Position numbers and translations under genes: made by a program. The notes beneath the pieces were generated by a model. The model ran no database searches. It saw only the letters and a list, made by a program, of their open reading frames with translations, and was not told where the DNA came from. From the NCBI GenBank assembly GCA_029261035.1, contig JAJDCD010000008.1:401967-465966 (forward strand): a DNA stretch of 64,000 nt. Direction: 5' to 3'. How positions within the stretch are numbered: the stretch's first letter is position 1; the number at the start of each line of letters is the position of its first letter. Shown here in pieces: positions 8,775 to 17,227 of this stretch. The stretch is from Candidatus Omnitrophota bacterium. GTDB taxonomy: Bacteria; Omnitrophota; Omnitrophia; Omnitrophales; JACROU01.

Positions 8775-9182
8775 TTATTCATCAGCCGCCTCATGCACGA
8801 TATGAATCCGTGATGCCCCTGCAAGGCGAAGTTGATTCATCACACTGACAAAAACACTATAGGGCATGTCTTTATCCCCCTTCACATGAACAGCAGGTTC
8901 ATCCGGCGTTTTCTGCATAAGATTTTTTAAACTTGATTGCAAATTATCAAGATTAACCTGATTTCCATTTAAGGACAATTCGCCATCTTTTGCAGCGCTA
9001 ACCACGATAGCTTCAGGAATCGTTTTATCGATGGTTGCCATAGCTTGCGGTAATTTAAGCTCCATACTCGGTTTTAAAAACGACGAACTTAACATAAAGA
9101 AAATAAGCAAAAGAAAAATGACATCAATCAAGGGTGCCATATCAAGTCCGATGGCTGATTTCCTGGGGCGCATAAATTCCAT
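8775..9182 (-). CDS. exbD: ExbD/TolR-family motor protein
   Basis: 135 residues with one transmembrane helix near the N-terminus: APLIDVIFLLLIFFMLSSSFL (about 16-36). The Asp in LIDVIFLLLIFF is the conserved proton-path residue of ExbD/TolR. The periplasmic part ends with QLRLAGASRIHIVHE, typical of the family. The ATG overlaps the exbB stop (TGATG), a tight coupling. With ExbB it supplies proton-motive energy to TonB. Confidence 0.93.
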   Translation of the reverse strand: MEFMRPRKSAIGLDMAPLIDVIFLLLIFFMLSSSFLKPSMELKLPQAMATIDKTIPEAIVVSAAKDGELSLNGNQVNLDNLQSSLKNLMQKTPDEPAVHVKGDKDMPYSVFVSVMNQLRLAGASRIHIVHEAADE

Positions 9183-9868
9183 CAGTGAACACCCTCTAGA
9201 ACTTCTTCTTCAGGTTTGGCTGTTGGAGCGAGTTCTTCACCGCTTGTCCTTTTCTTGAAGAACTCATCAAGATCTGTGATAAACGTTTTCATCCGAAGAC
9301 AAATATCATCAGCGAAGCTCTCAAAGACATGATGAAAGGCCATGCAGGGAATAGCTATCATCAAGCCGAAGACGGTCGTTAAAAGTGCTTCCCAAATACC
9401 ACCGGCTAAATCCGATGGCTGGACACTTCCGCCTAAAAGCTCAATTTGATGAAAAGCACTGACCAGCCCCGTGACGGTACCGAGCAAACCGAGCAAAGGA
9501 GCAATATGGGTAATCGCAGAGAGTATTCTGAAATTCTTTTCAACTTTTTTAAGGGCCAGGGAACCGTCTCTTTTAATGAGATCCGCCCTCAATTCATCGC
9601 ATGAGATATTTTTGAGATAACTGGCAACTAAACGCGGCACAGGATGGGCAATTTTACGGCAATGCTTTTGCGCTTCGGTTACCTCTCCCCGTCTCAGCAT
9701 TCCAAAGAGCTTTTCCCTAAACCGTTTTTCTGAAAACCGGATCCTGAAAAAATAAAGCGATCTTTCAAAAATAACGGCCGCCCCGACCACCGAACAAAAC
9801 AACAAAGGCCACATCACAAAACTACCGCGATTAAATATTTCGGTTAATGTTTGATCCCAAAGCATCAT
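9182..9868 (-). CDS. exbB: ExbB/TolQ/MotA-family proton channel
   Basis: 228 residues with three transmembrane segments (about 17-38, 121-143, 160-182). The segment THIAPLLGLLGTVTGLVSAF and the following GGIWEALLTTVFGLMIAIPCM are the family's conserved second and third helices. GAGGTGG lies eight bases upstream of the ATG. It opens the exbB-exbD-tonB operon, which lies directly downstream of the TonB-dependent receptor gene with a 91-bp gap. Confidence 0.93.
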   Translation of the reverse strand: MMLWDQTLTEIFNRGSFVMWPLLFCSVVGAAVIFERSLYFFRIRFSEKRFREKLFGMLRRGEVTEAQKHCRKIAHPVPRLVASYLKNISCDELRADLIKRDGSLALKKVEKNFRILSAITHIAPLLGLLGTVTGLVSAFHQIELLGGSVQPSDLAGGIWEALLTTVFGLMIAIPCMAFHHVFESFADDICLRMKTFITDLDEFFKKRTSGEELAPTAKPEEEVLEGVH

Positions 9869-9959
9869 GATTGAACCACCTCACAGGCCAAGAAACGGAA
9901 ACCTTGCGATTTTTCGATCCTTGGCATTATTATTTTAATAAATACATAACCAGCGTTCA

Positions 9960-12254
9960 TTATCCCCAATTAACCTTCACACCCCACGTTGCCGTGAGAG
10001 GTCGTCCGGGACGAGGACCATGCGGATGCCGCGAGACAATGTATTCTTGGTCGGTAATATTATAAACATTCATTGTCAGTGTTGCCCAATCCGTGAGAGC
10101 GTACTCCGCCGCAAAATCAAAAACCAAATAGCTGTCTGTTTGTCCAAAACGTGCATCCCGCACTCCTGTGGTAGGATTGATTTGATCCGTCGTATTGCTG
10201 GCTGAAGTAAACGTTTGAGGGACAAAATTCCCATTTACGTAGACTCCGAATTTGCCGTATTCAAACCCTGTTCCGAAAGAAAGCAGATACTCTGGCACAT
10301 AAGGGACTTCATTGCCTTCTCTTGCCCCTGAGAAAATGGATTCCTGATCTGCCGATGCGGATGAAGAATCAAACTTCGCATTCGTATAAGTAAACGAAAG
10401 ATAACTCGGAAGATTAAAAGGTTTATCCATATGCTTTGCCGGATCATATTCGAGTAAAAACTCAATACCTTGAGAATTCACCTCACCGGCATTGACACTC
10501 ATTCCGCTCCCGGCGCCGCCTATGCTGTCATCAACCAGCAAATCATCAAAATCCGTGTAAAACCAGACGATTTCAGAATGGAGTGCGCGTTCAGCATCAT
10601 TCAGCCTTAATCCGACTTCGTAGGCATCGCTTGTCTCTTCCCGCAAGTTAGAAGCTCCTGTCGCAGCACTCGGACTCGGTACAGAAAAACCCCTATGCCA
10701 GCCAGCAAAACCAGAAACTTTATCTGTCAGACGGTAGTTGGCTGAAACTCCCGGAGCTAAGATGTCATAATTAACTTTTCCGGTGGCTCCCGTGGCTTTA
10801 TTTTTGAACTCGGGCTGAATCCATTCCCAACGCAGGCCTCCAGCAAGGGTCAGCCGATCCCACGTCATTTGATCATTAATATAGAAAGCATGAGCTTCGG
10901 TGTGTTGCCGGTTAAAGCCACCGGACCCGGGTGCTCCAAGGGCTTCATCTATGATTCGGCCCTCTCCATCCTGCGTGTAAGTAATATCCCGCTGGTAACG
11001 CTCTACGCGGTCTTGATGATAGCGGTATCCAAAATCCATGCTGTGTTCTGTATCCATAATATCAAACTTAAAATTCAGAACATTATCAAGACCGGCACCG
11101 TAGTAGTAGCGCCGATTCTCACGAAAACGAAAACTCCCGGCTGCATCTCCTTTTAAAACCGCTAGGTGTGTTGGCGACTCTAACGCTTCGGAAATACTTA
11201 GTCGGTCTCCGGTCCCAGGAATTGAAGCGGCATCAATGCGGTCATTGACCTTCCTCCAATTACGATAAAAATAGTTGAAGTAACCGGTTGAAGTAATGTT
11301 CAATCTATCGGGAATCAACTCCGCATAGTAGCGCAGGTAGGAACGAACCTGATTGGATTCAATGCCATCAAAACGGGAAGCGGCATAGCGGCGGTAAGGA
11401 TTGTTCCGGAAATCCTCCGTATTAAGCCCAATATATGTTTCATTAGCATCTCTGTAAGAGTTTCCTACTTTTAATTCAAGGCGCTGGTACATGTCCGTAT
11501 CAGGCTCAAAAAAGAATTTCAACATAGTATCGTAAAGTTCATATCCTGTTGCATCCGGGTCTTTGATACCGGGTTTTTCATCGATGAACTTGAATCCATC
11601 CTGAAAACGCTGGTAGGATTCAGCAAGCCAGCCAAATTTTCCGATACCTGTTTCAACAGTATCTCCCACATAAATATGGGACCGCACTTCCGCGTCTTCA
11701 CGAAAATCTGTACCGCTCGTAAGATTGACATACGCTTTCAAATCATCAGGGATGGGTGTCGAGAGATAATTAATGACCCCTCCCGTTGTATGCGGGCCAT
11801 ATTTGATCTGGCTCGACCCTTTCAGCACCTCGATACCACTCATACGTCCCGTGGTAGGAGAATAATAAGCCGAAGGATCAGAATAAGGTGCCGGAGCCGT
11901 CAGTACCCCATCTTCCATAATTGTGACCTTACCGCTACGTCCGGGATCAACACCTCTCAAACTGATGTTAGGAAATAAACCGTATCCATCCTCTTCCCGC
12001 ACATAAACTCCGGGAACTTTGCGCACAACCCGATTGATATCATCGTAATTAAATTGATGGATATCTTCGGAATCCAGGTAAGCACCCGATCCACCCAAAT
12101 TCACCACATTTTCCTTGGCACCAATCACCGTGACTCCTTGGTAACTTTTTTTTGATGTGTCTTTTTCATCTACTGCTGTTTCCTCGGCCCGAAGACCGGG
12201 CACGCAAAGAATCATCAACGACATCATCCCTACCCATACGCGAATCATTTTCAT
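9960..12254 (-). CDS. FecA-like TonB-dependent outer-membrane receptor
   Basis: 764 residues from the chosen start MKMIRVWVGMM at 12254, which has AAGGAG seven to eight bases upstream and gives a clean signal peptide ending GLRA; the open frame continues to 12323 but without a better start. The plug domain has IHQFNYDDINRVVRKVPGVYVREE, ISLRGVDPGRSGKVTIMEDG and IEVLKGSSQIKYGPHTTGGV; the beta-barrel ends with NVYNITDQEYIVSRHPHGPRPGR and VNWG. The plug wording is FecA-like (ferric citrate or similar siderophore), but there is no N-terminal signalling domain, so it should not drive a FecR/FecI cascade. Neighbours HemP, Fur and ExbBD-TonB make an iron or heme substrate likely. Confidence 0.93.
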   Translation of the reverse strand: MKMIRVWVGMMSLMILCVPGLRAEETAVDEKDTSKKSYQGVTVIGAKENVVNLGGSGAYLDSEDIHQFNYDDINRVVRKVPGVYVREEDGYGLFPNISLRGVDPGRSGKVTIMEDGVLTAPAPYSDPSAYYSPTTGRMSGIEVLKGSSQIKYGPHTTGGVINYLSTPIPDDLKAYVNLTSGTDFREDAEVRSHIYVGDTVETGIGKFGWLAESYQRFQDGFKFIDEKPGIKDPDATGYELYDTMLKFFFEPDTDMYQRLELKVGNSYRDANETYIGLNTEDFRNNPYRRYAASRFDGIESNQVRSYLRYYAELIPDRLNITSTGYFNYFYRNWRKVNDRIDAASIPGTGDRLSISEALESPTHLAVLKGDAAGSFRFRENRRYYYGAGLDNVLNFKFDIMDTEHSMDFGYRYHQDRVERYQRDITYTQDGEGRIIDEALGAPGSGGFNRQHTEAHAFYINDQMTWDRLTLAGGLRWEWIQPEFKNKATGATGKVNYDILAPGVSANYRLTDKVSGFAGWHRGFSVPSPSAATGASNLREETSDAYEVGLRLNDAERALHSEIVWFYTDFDDLLVDDSIGGAGSGMSVNAGEVNSQGIEFLLEYDPAKHMDKPFNLPSYLSFTYTNAKFDSSSASADQESIFSGAREGNEVPYVPEYLLSFGTGFEYGKFGVYVNGNFVPQTFTSASNTTDQINPTTGVRDARFGQTDSYLVFDFAAEYALTDWATLTMNVYNITDQEYIVSRHPHGPRPGRPLTATWGVKVNWG

Positions 12255-12283
12255 TTTTCTGCTCCTTCGTGTCATCATTTGAA

Positions 12284-12321
12284 GAATCCGGCCGCCCAAG
12301 GGAGGAAGGACGACCGGATTC
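12284..12321. other. Inverted repeat ahead of the receptor gene
   Basis: GAATCCGG (12284-12291) and CCGGATTC (12314-12321) form a perfect 8-bp stem with a 22-base purine-rich spacer, in the mRNA leader between hemP and the receptor gene. A second hairpin, AGATGAA/TTCATCT with a four-base loop, lies at about 12343-12360. Neither has a clear U-tract. They may set relative expression in the hemP-receptor transcript or act as weak terminators. Confidence 0.45.
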
Positions 12322-12378
12322 ATTCATAATATTCGCTGGGTACGAGATGAAGGATTTCATCTTTGCCTGGCTACAGTC

Positions 12379-12609
12379 TTATTTATTTAAAATCAATTTG
12401 CCTGCTTTTGTAATTTGCAAACGATAGTGTCGATCACTATGCCGGATATAAATTTCTCTTTCATCACCAAATAGATCATTTGAACAAAACACCCGGCAAT
12501 TCTTGCTACCAGCATTTTGTTCAGAACGACATTCAATCATGTTTTCAACTGAGAGGAGACCTTTGTCTTTTTTCATATCAAATCCATGTGAGGACGAGCT
12601 TCCGGTCAC
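12379..12609 (-). CDS. hemP: HemP/HmuP-like hemin uptake protein
   Basis: 76 residues from a GTG start preceded by GGAAGAG eight bases upstream; an ATG at 12576 gives a shorter 65-residue alternative. The C-terminal 26 residues, with IYIRHSDRHYRLQITKAGKL and the end ILNK, match the HemP pattern (aromatic-Arg-Leu, then Gly-Lys-Leu-Ile-Leu-x-Lys). HemP proteins are short and usually encoded just before heme or siderophore receptors, as here. The N-terminal half is Ser/Cys-containing and not typical, so only the C-terminal part is family evidence. It may act as a small regulator of the receptor gene. Confidence 0.72.
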   Translation of the reverse strand: MTGSSSSHGFDMKKDKGLLSVENMIECRSEQNAGSKNCRVFCSNDLFGDEREIYIRHSDRHYRLQITKAGKLILNK

Positions 12610-12749
12610 TACGTGAACTCTTCCTTTAATTAAACTGTTTTTCTGCCGACATCAACCGGCGCATCGTCATAACCTGAAGACGTTGATGAAACCATCAAAA
12701 GGCAATCACCCTCCCAAATGAATTTTCTTCGGCGTCCGTCCATCACTCT

Positions 12750-13190
12750 TTAGGCTCCTTTTTGCCCACACTTGGGGCATTGCCCATAAAGGCGAAGCTC
12801 ATGAAAACTGGATTTAAAACGATACTGCTCGTAAATTTTGTCTTGCAGGACTTCTATTTCTTGGTTTTTGAATTCAATTATTTTTCCGCAGTCGAGACAG
12901 ATCAGATGATCGTGATGCCCTTTAGCACTCAGTTTTTCAAAGTATTCCCTCTTCCCCGGTCCCACGGACTTCTGCACAACTCCGGCCTCAAGCAAAAGCG
13001 GGAGTGTTCGGTATACCGTATCACGGGAAATACGTTCACCCCGCTTTTTGAATTTTTCATGGAGCTGGTCTGCATCAAAGTGACTTTCCGTACGCTGAAC
13101 TTCCTCGTAAATCTTCCGGCGTTCATAGGTATATTTGAACCCTTTCTGGTCCAAATGCTTTTGAAACTCAATCATCGTGTTTGTGCTCAC
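12750..13190 (-). CDS. fur: Fur-family metalloregulator
   Basis: The protein has a winged helix (FKYTYERRKIYEEVQ... ISRDTVYRTLPLLLEAGVVQK) followed by the dimerisation/metal domain with HHDHLICLDCGKIIEF and a C-terminal CPKC pair, the structural zinc site. I prefer a GTG start at 13190 because GAGGTGG lies six bases upstream; a TTG/ATG pair at 13205-13208 is the alternative. It is the first gene of the iron block and probably represses hemP-receptor-exbBD-tonB and itself. Fur, Zur and PerR are hard to separate by eye; the surrounding iron genes favour Fur. Confidence 0.9.
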   Translation of the reverse strand: MSTNTMIEFQKHLDQKGFKYTYERRKIYEEVQRTESHFDADQLHEKFKKRGERISRDTVYRTLPLLLEAGVVQKSVGPGKREYFEKLSAKGHHDHLICLDCGKIIEFKNQEIEVLQDKIYEQYRFKSSFHELRLYGQCPKCGQKGA

Positions 13191-13274
13191 TTGGTACCAC
13201 CTCATCAAATTCAGCTAGGCTTTGATTATCGGATAACGTCTTACTCAGATCTATAATGACTTAGATTGTATCCA

Positions 13275-13293
13275 ATTAAGACATAATCTTAAT
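13275..13293. promoter_or_regulatory. Candidate Fur-type operator upstream of fur
   Basis: A perfect inverted repeat ATTAAGA-CATAA-TCTTAAT lies about 85 bases upstream of the fur start in an AT-rich stretch. Its 19-bp length and AT composition resemble Fur-family boxes, although the arm sequence is not the classical GATAATGAT type. Autoregulation is the simplest reading. No identical copy was noticed in front of the other iron genes. Confidence 0.4.
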
Positions 13294-13362
13294 ACATTTA
13301 ACTCTCCTGTCAAGCACTTTTTTACGCTGAATATACTAATAGAGTGAAAGAGGAAGGACTAT

Positions 13363-13563
13363 CTACAAGTCTGAGGTTTGTTTTGACGGACATTTAACCG
13401 TTCCATAAGAGCAAAACGCACAGCAATCACCCTTCTTGGGCTTTAATTGAACTTGGCAATTGAAGCAGGTGTAAAAATACTGGCAGGCATTCGTTGGCAT
13501 CGTTTCTTCTTTTTCAAAACAACACTCCGGACATTTGATTATCGACTTTAATATTATGGGCAT
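13363..13563 (-). CDS. GDCC-motif Cys-rich small protein of a mercury-type cassette
   Basis: 66 residues: an N-terminal zinc-ribbon-like half (IIKCPECCFEKEETMPTNACQ... YFYTCFNC) and the diagnostic KKGDCCAFCSYGTVKCPSKQ end. This matches the GDCCVxC protein family that accompanies mercury-resistance genes, in some genomes with selenocysteine; here all positions are Cys codons. The start overlaps the end of the MerC-like gene by 10 bp, so it is the last gene of the MerR-controlled cassette. It probably binds soft metal in the cytoplasm; the biochemical role of the family is not established to my knowledge. Confidence 0.85.
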   Translation of the reverse strand: MPIILKSIIKCPECCFEKEETMPTNACQYFYTCFNCQVQLKPKKGDCCAFCSYGTVKCPSKQTSDL

Positions 13564-13922
13564 CGTTTACAATTCGCTTTAAGCCTCAAATTAATGACAG
13601 ATGTTCCGATTAATACAACTGCCCCGCTCATCATGAGAATTTGGTTCAACCAGATGTATCGTCCGACGTATATCGAAGCAGCACCTAAAATACCGGCTAT
13701 CAAAATCCACCACTTCTTGTGCTTCGTCGCAGACCAACCTAGACTGATAACGGCCAAGAGCAAAAGTAAAACAAGTACCGACTGAAGAAATTTAACGTTC
13801 AAGGCAAATCCGAGACCTACTGAAGCAAGAAACGCCCCTAGTGCAGGAATGCATAAGGGACAAATAATCGCAAGTACCGAAGAAAATACTGAGGCGAACG
13901 GAGCCGTCCATTTAGTTTTCAT
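13554..13922 (-). CDS. MerC-like mercuric transport membrane protein
   Basis: 122 residues from the ATG at 13922, chosen because AGAGGAGAAATT precedes it (the open frame runs to 14009). Four hydrophobic segments are visible. The first carries ICPLCIPALGAFLASVGLGF, resembling the Cys-containing first-helix motif of MerC; the protein ends RLKANCKRC, adding a cytoplasmic Cys pair. It should carry Hg(II) or a related thiophilic ion across the inner membrane to thiol proteins made by its neighbours. It could equally be called a generic MerC/MerT-like protein. Confidence 0.72.
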   Translation of the reverse strand: MKTKWTAPFASVFSSVLAIICPLCIPALGAFLASVGLGFALNVKFLQSVLVLLLLLAVISLGWSATKHKKWWILIAGILGAASIYVGRYIWLNQILMMSGAVVLIGTSVINLRLKANCKRCP

Positions 13923-13942
13923 AATTTCTCCTCTAATCGGCA

Positions 13943-14218
13943 CTAAGCCGCTTCTCCTATACCAGCTTTCACCAAGGATTCTCGGTCCAATTTTCCTCGT
14001 TTGCAGCATTCAGCGATCTTCCCATCTACCACGACCACCGGGACAGAAGTAATCCCATATGCTTTTGTCTTTTCGATGCACTCTTTCGACTCGCAAGGCT
14101 CGGAGATATCGTAAACCGTAACCTCACAGTTCGAACACGCAAGCTCCTTAACCAAGCTCACCGTTTCTTTGCAGAGATAACATCCACTTGTAAACACCTC
14201 AACTTTTCTTTTTCCCAT
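13943..14218 (-). CDS. Thioredoxin-like thiol protein of the mercury cassette
   Basis: 91 residues with a thioredoxin/glutaredoxin fold: VEVFTSGCYLCKETVSLV (CxxC at Cys13/Cys16), then AYGITSVPVVVVDGK with the cis-Pro loop, and extra cysteines (ACSNC, PCESKEC, ECCKRG). It may hand the metal between carriers or reduce it. The GGAGAAAAG ribosome site precedes the ATG, and the gene overlaps the merR-type gene by 20 bp. Small thioredoxin-like proteins of this kind are common in MerR-MerC/MerT cassettes lacking merA, as here. Confidence 0.82.
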   Translation of the reverse strand: MGKRKVEVFTSGCYLCKETVSLVKELACSNCEVTVYDISEPCESKECIEKTKAYGITSVPVVVVDGKIAECCKRGKLDRESLVKAGIGEAA

Positions 14219-14666
14219 GACGCTTTTCTCCTTTTTTTAACTTTGCATTTCTTTCAATTTGAGGACACACCGTAAAACGTTGCTTTTTAGCAACCTCCAT
14301 CGGAATCCAGGATTTCATGAGTGCCCGCAGACTTTTCTTCATAGCTTGAAGCTCTTTAATTTTTCCTTCCAGCTCATCAAGCTTTTTCGTTAGCACCTTG
14401 TTTACGTGCCCGCAACACTTCTCAAGTCCTCTTTCACTTTCTTGCATGATCCGCTTGATCTCGGCAAGAGACAGGCCAAAAGACTGAGCTTTCCGGATAA
14501 AGAGAATACAATCAATGGATTCCTGCGGATATTTACGAAATCCACCCTCTGAACGCAAAGGCCGCTTTAACAGACCCTCCTTTTCGTAATATCGAATTGT
14601 ATCAATTGAAGCGCCTGCTTTTCTGGACACTTCCCCGATCTGTTTAAGCTCCATACTTTGAATCAT
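14199..14666 (-). CDS. MerR-family heavy-metal-responsive activator
   Basis: 155 residues from the ATG at 14666, which has GGAGG five bases upstream; a longer frame to 14714 would overlap the promoter. The N-terminal MerR DNA-binding domain (KQIGEVSRKAGASIDTIRYYEKEGLL) is followed by a long dimer helix. Metal ligands can be matched to Tn501 MerR: Cys82 corresponds to the CC in LEKCCGHV, Cys126 to TVCPQI, but the position of Cys117 reads ALMKSW without Cys. So either the CC pair substitutes or the effector is not classical Hg(II) in trigonal thiolate coordination. It controls the cassette from the MerR-type promoter just upstream. Confidence 0.9.
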   Translation of the reverse strand: MIQSMELKQIGEVSRKAGASIDTIRYYEKEGLLKRPLRSEGGFRKYPQESIDCILFIRKAQSFGLSLAEIKRIMQESERGLEKCCGHVNKVLTKKLDELEGKIKELQAMKKSLRALMKSWIPMEVAKKQRFTVCPQIERNAKLKKGEKRHGKKKS

Positions 14667-14682
14667 TTTTACCTCCAATGAC

Positions 14683-14714
14683 ATAATACACTCTAGAGTA
14701 TACTCCAGAGTCAA
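14683..14714 (-). promoter_or_regulatory. MerR-type promoter with 20-bp spacer and dyad operator
   Basis: On the minus strand TTGACT (14714-14709) and TATTAT (14688-14683) are separated by 20 bp. The spacer is filled by the dyad CTGGAGTATACTCTAGAG. The overlong spacer plus an internal dyad is the hallmark of promoters untwisted by MerR-family activators. The ATG of the regulator is only 16 bases past the -10 element, so the leader is very short and the regulator controls its own operon. Confidence 0.88.
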
Positions 14715-15074
14715 GCCCGATTTCTCCTTCTAAGTGCTGAAATAGATAAGATCTTTCTATCTTTTTTATCGAGGGAGTCTCATTATCATCATTTTGTTAT
14801 TGGGCGTAAGAGCAGCCTCCAGGTAAGAGCAATAGGCTTGAAGAGCTGAGGAATCTACGGACAAATATACAAAAAATTATTTTAGAGGTTCTCTATAGTG
14901 ATATTTATTATTCGGCGTGAAGGTTGGCAGATGGTAAGAGCTTTAGTGAAAATCATTCGCCTTAATAAGGCAACGGTGCATAGTAGCCATTCATTGAAAA
15001 TTATTATTAACAATCCTTTTGACGTTTTAATTGGCAACTTTGAGATCAGTAAACGCCACCCGTTCTTCAACACC
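14715..15074. other. Intergenic stretch without recognisable gene
   Basis: About 360 bases between the MerR-type promoter and qatD. A weak hairpin AGATA/TATCT followed by six T on the plus strand lies near 14744-14769. One 63-codon minus-strand frame (14882-15073) has no ribosome site or family resemblance and I do not call it. This is the boundary between the metal cassette and the Qat operon. Confidence 0.4.
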
Positions 15075-15866
15075 CTAATTTGAAGCGATCTTGTTCAAGT
15101 CTATACCTGCGAACAGCAACACACACTGTGAGTTATTCGTAAGACGCGTCATGGTTTGAGTCGCAGATTCGCCATATAACTCAGCTAGTTCTGTTATTGT
15201 ATGAACAACATCTCTCGGTTCTGAATTTCGAGAGCCTATTTTAGCAAATGGAGCATCTGTTTCTGTCAGTATTCGGTCTTTTGGAATACTCTGAACCAGA
15301 GCACGCCCGCGATCATGTTTGAGCATCGCGGAGTTTACTGAAAAAAAGCAACCTGCATCAGCTGCGCGTCTTGCTTCTGAGAGCGATCCCGAAAACCAGT
15401 GCAGTATGCATAACACTTTAGCGGGATCGCTACGCTCCTCTATCATAGCAATCACGTCACGTGCTGCGCGTCGACTATGAATAGTCAAAACTCGTCCGCC
15501 GTTCCTTTGCGAAGCTTCAAGTACACGGGAAAACGCTTTTTTCTGCATTTCATAACTAGCGCTGTGCTGAGGACTACCGTCTAACCCGACTTCGCCAACA
15601 AGACGGCAATCGCCAATTAACTGCTCAAGCATCACTATCTCCGCATGCCTTTTACCGACAAGCTCCGGGTGTAAACCAACCGCTGCATGTACATATGGAC
15701 TAGCTTTCATCCATGAATGATTCTGAGCCCAAGCTTTTGGCGTAGTCGTCACAGCAACAACAGCTATACGATCTCTTTCACATTGCTCTATAACAGCAAC
15801 GGGATCGGCGTGCAAATCAACGTGACAATGAAAGTCAAAACCTACTATCCCCTTATTTGTGCTCAC
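15075..15866 (-). CDS. qatD: QatD, TatD-family nuclease of the Qat antiphage system
   Basis: 263 residues of the TatD metal-dependent hydrolase family. Metal-ligand motifs in order: DFHCHVDLHADP near residue 10, VGEVGLDGSP near 90, LTIHSRRA near 128, CILHWFSGS near 155, and TETDAPFAK near 203. TatD enzymes are DNases/exonucleases; within Qat this subunit is required in the reported systems. The ATG overlaps the qatC stop (ATGA), indicating translational coupling. It is the last gene of qatABCD. Confidence 0.93.
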   Translation of the reverse strand: MSTNKGIVGFDFHCHVDLHADPVAVIEQCERDRIAVVAVTTTPKAWAQNHSWMKASPYVHAAVGLHPELVGKRHAEIVMLEQLIGDCRLVGEVGLDGSPQHSASYEMQKKAFSRVLEASQRNGGRVLTIHSRRAARDVIAMIEERSDPAKVLCILHWFSGSLSEARRAADAGCFFSVNSAMLKHDRGRALVQSIPKDRILTETDAPFAKIGSRNSEPRDVVHTITELAELYGESATQTMTRLTNNSQCVLLFAGIDLNKIASN

Positions 15867-17227
15867 GGTATTTGTATCACCACGTCATCAACAATTTTTG
15901 CAACCTCAGCAATACCTCTTCTAAAAACGGCAGAGTATTCCAATATCTCCTCCGGCGAATAATCATCAAATGAGCCAGTTTTATGAATCAAAATGTCTGA
16001 CAGTGCAGGCTTCCGCGAAAGTCGATGGCTCATCATTTGAAATGCTCTCACGTCTGTTGCTTCTTTCTGTTTCGCATTAAGCGCTCGAACAGTCAAATCA
16101 GGTATGGAATAATTTGTAGAATCCACCCCAAACGCTGCATGAATTGAAGCTCGACGAATCAAGCATGGCGTGCAGTAGCCGCAGTGCCCTGGCGGACGCC
16201 CTTTCCACCGACCTTTGGAAAAGGAGGAACAAGATATAGTGATGTCTGCATACTTTTTTAGAAAGGCCACATTTGTACACGCAGAAAGCATTTCACCTTT
16301 GGTTTTGAAGCGATAGGGATTCAAAAGTTTCGCTCCTAGCCCCAAGTTATCCAAAAGTTTTTGCCAGAGAGCCATATAAAAAGGATGCGTTGTACGCGTG
16401 CTCCATGCACCAAGTCTCAGTGGATCAAGTGGTACGTTTAAAGAGATTAGACCATTCTCTGGGACATAAAGTGGTGTGATGCCGCCGTCCATCGAACTCG
16501 CAGCTAAAACCGCCAGCGCAAAGAATATGAAAGATCGTCCTCTCGTTGTTGTCTCCGTACCTAGGCCAGTCATGTCATTTTTATCAAAGCTCACATTGGC
16601 TCGGACATGGTGAGAGTAAAAATCCCCATATTCTTCCTCTAATTTGTCGGCACAAATAACCTGACTCTTAGTACTTACATCACGGTAATGGCTAACGAAA
16701 ACGGTTTTCTTACTAGCTGCAAGCAGGTCAATTGCTCCGACAAAGCTGTCGAGTCCCCCCGAAAAAAGACAGACGCTATCAAATGTAGTTTTCACAAGTT
16801 CTGGGGTTCTCTTGATCAGCGATTCCAGACCCTTCTGCCTGGGTCTAAAAAAAATCCGCCAGTGATCACCGGTCAGGAATTTCAACGTCCTCTCTATTAG
16901 TTTAACATTTGAGTCCCAGTCATCGGGTTTTGCAACTGGAATATACAGATCAATCTCGCGTGTCCAACTATCCTGAGAATCAGATACTCGTGAGATTTTG
17001 GTATCAGCAGCTGCGACTGTTGCTGCGAGAATAGCCAAATCAATCGCACTCTCCGGCGGGTACATCCCGCGCTGTGTGAGTTGGTCGAGCATCTGGCCAA
17101 TGCCATGATTCAAGCGACGGTCATCATCGACAAAGTGAAGCACTGTAGTCAGTGAAGTTCTATCCTTCACTTTCACTTTTGTTTTGTCGGATGCATTAAG
17201 CCGCACCACGATGCTATGACGTTTCAT
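15863..17227 (-). CDS. qatC: QatC, QueC-like enzyme of the Qat antiphage system
   Basis: 454 residues from the ATG at 17227, whose ATGA overlaps the qatB stop; an upstream in-frame Met at 17263 is less likely. The PP-loop ATP-pyrophosphatase motif SGGLDS lies near residues 156-161 (VCLFSGGLDSFVGAIDLL). A zinc-knuckle region follows (CSSFSKGRWKGR ... GHCGYCTPCLIRR, about 332-355), as in QueC, which makes preQ0 from carboxy-deazaguanine. In Qat the substrate is inferred to be a 7-deazaguanine-type or protein conjugate; I recall recent work on QueC-like defence enzymes modifying protein N-termini, but cannot verify it here. Confidence 0.93.
   Translation of the reverse strand: MKRHSIVVRLNASDKTKVKVKDRTSLTTVLHFVDDDRRLNHGIGQMLDQLTQRGMYPPESAIDLAILAATVAAADTKISRVSDSQDSWTREIDLYIPVAKPDDWDSNVKLIERTLKFLTGDHWRIFFRPRQKGLESLIKRTPELVKTTFDSVCLFSGGLDSFVGAIDLLAASKKTVFVSHYRDVSTKSQVICADKLEEEYGDFYSHHVRANVSFDKNDMTGLGTETTTRGRSFIFFALAVLAASSMDGGITPLYVPENGLISLNVPLDPLRLGAWSTRTTHPFYMALWQKLLDNLGLGAKLLNPYRFKTKGEMLSACTNVAFLKKYADITISCSSFSKGRWKGRPPGHCGYCTPCLIRRASIHAAFGVDSTNYSIPDLTVRALNAKQKEATDVRAFQMMSHRLSRKPALSDILIHKTGSFDDYSPEEILEYSAVFRRGIAEVAKIVDDVVIQIP

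Noticed and set aside
10235-12427. Short frames on either strand inside the receptor gene
   Set aside because: All overlap the receptor coding sequence in other frames and lack starts with ribosome sites.
13363-13563. Selenoprotein in the GDCC family
   Set aside because: All motif positions are TGT/TGC codons; no in-frame TGA, so no selenocysteine is needed.
14882-15073. 63-codon gene downstream of qatD
   Set aside because: No ribosome site, no family resemblance, abnormal composition for a short protein.
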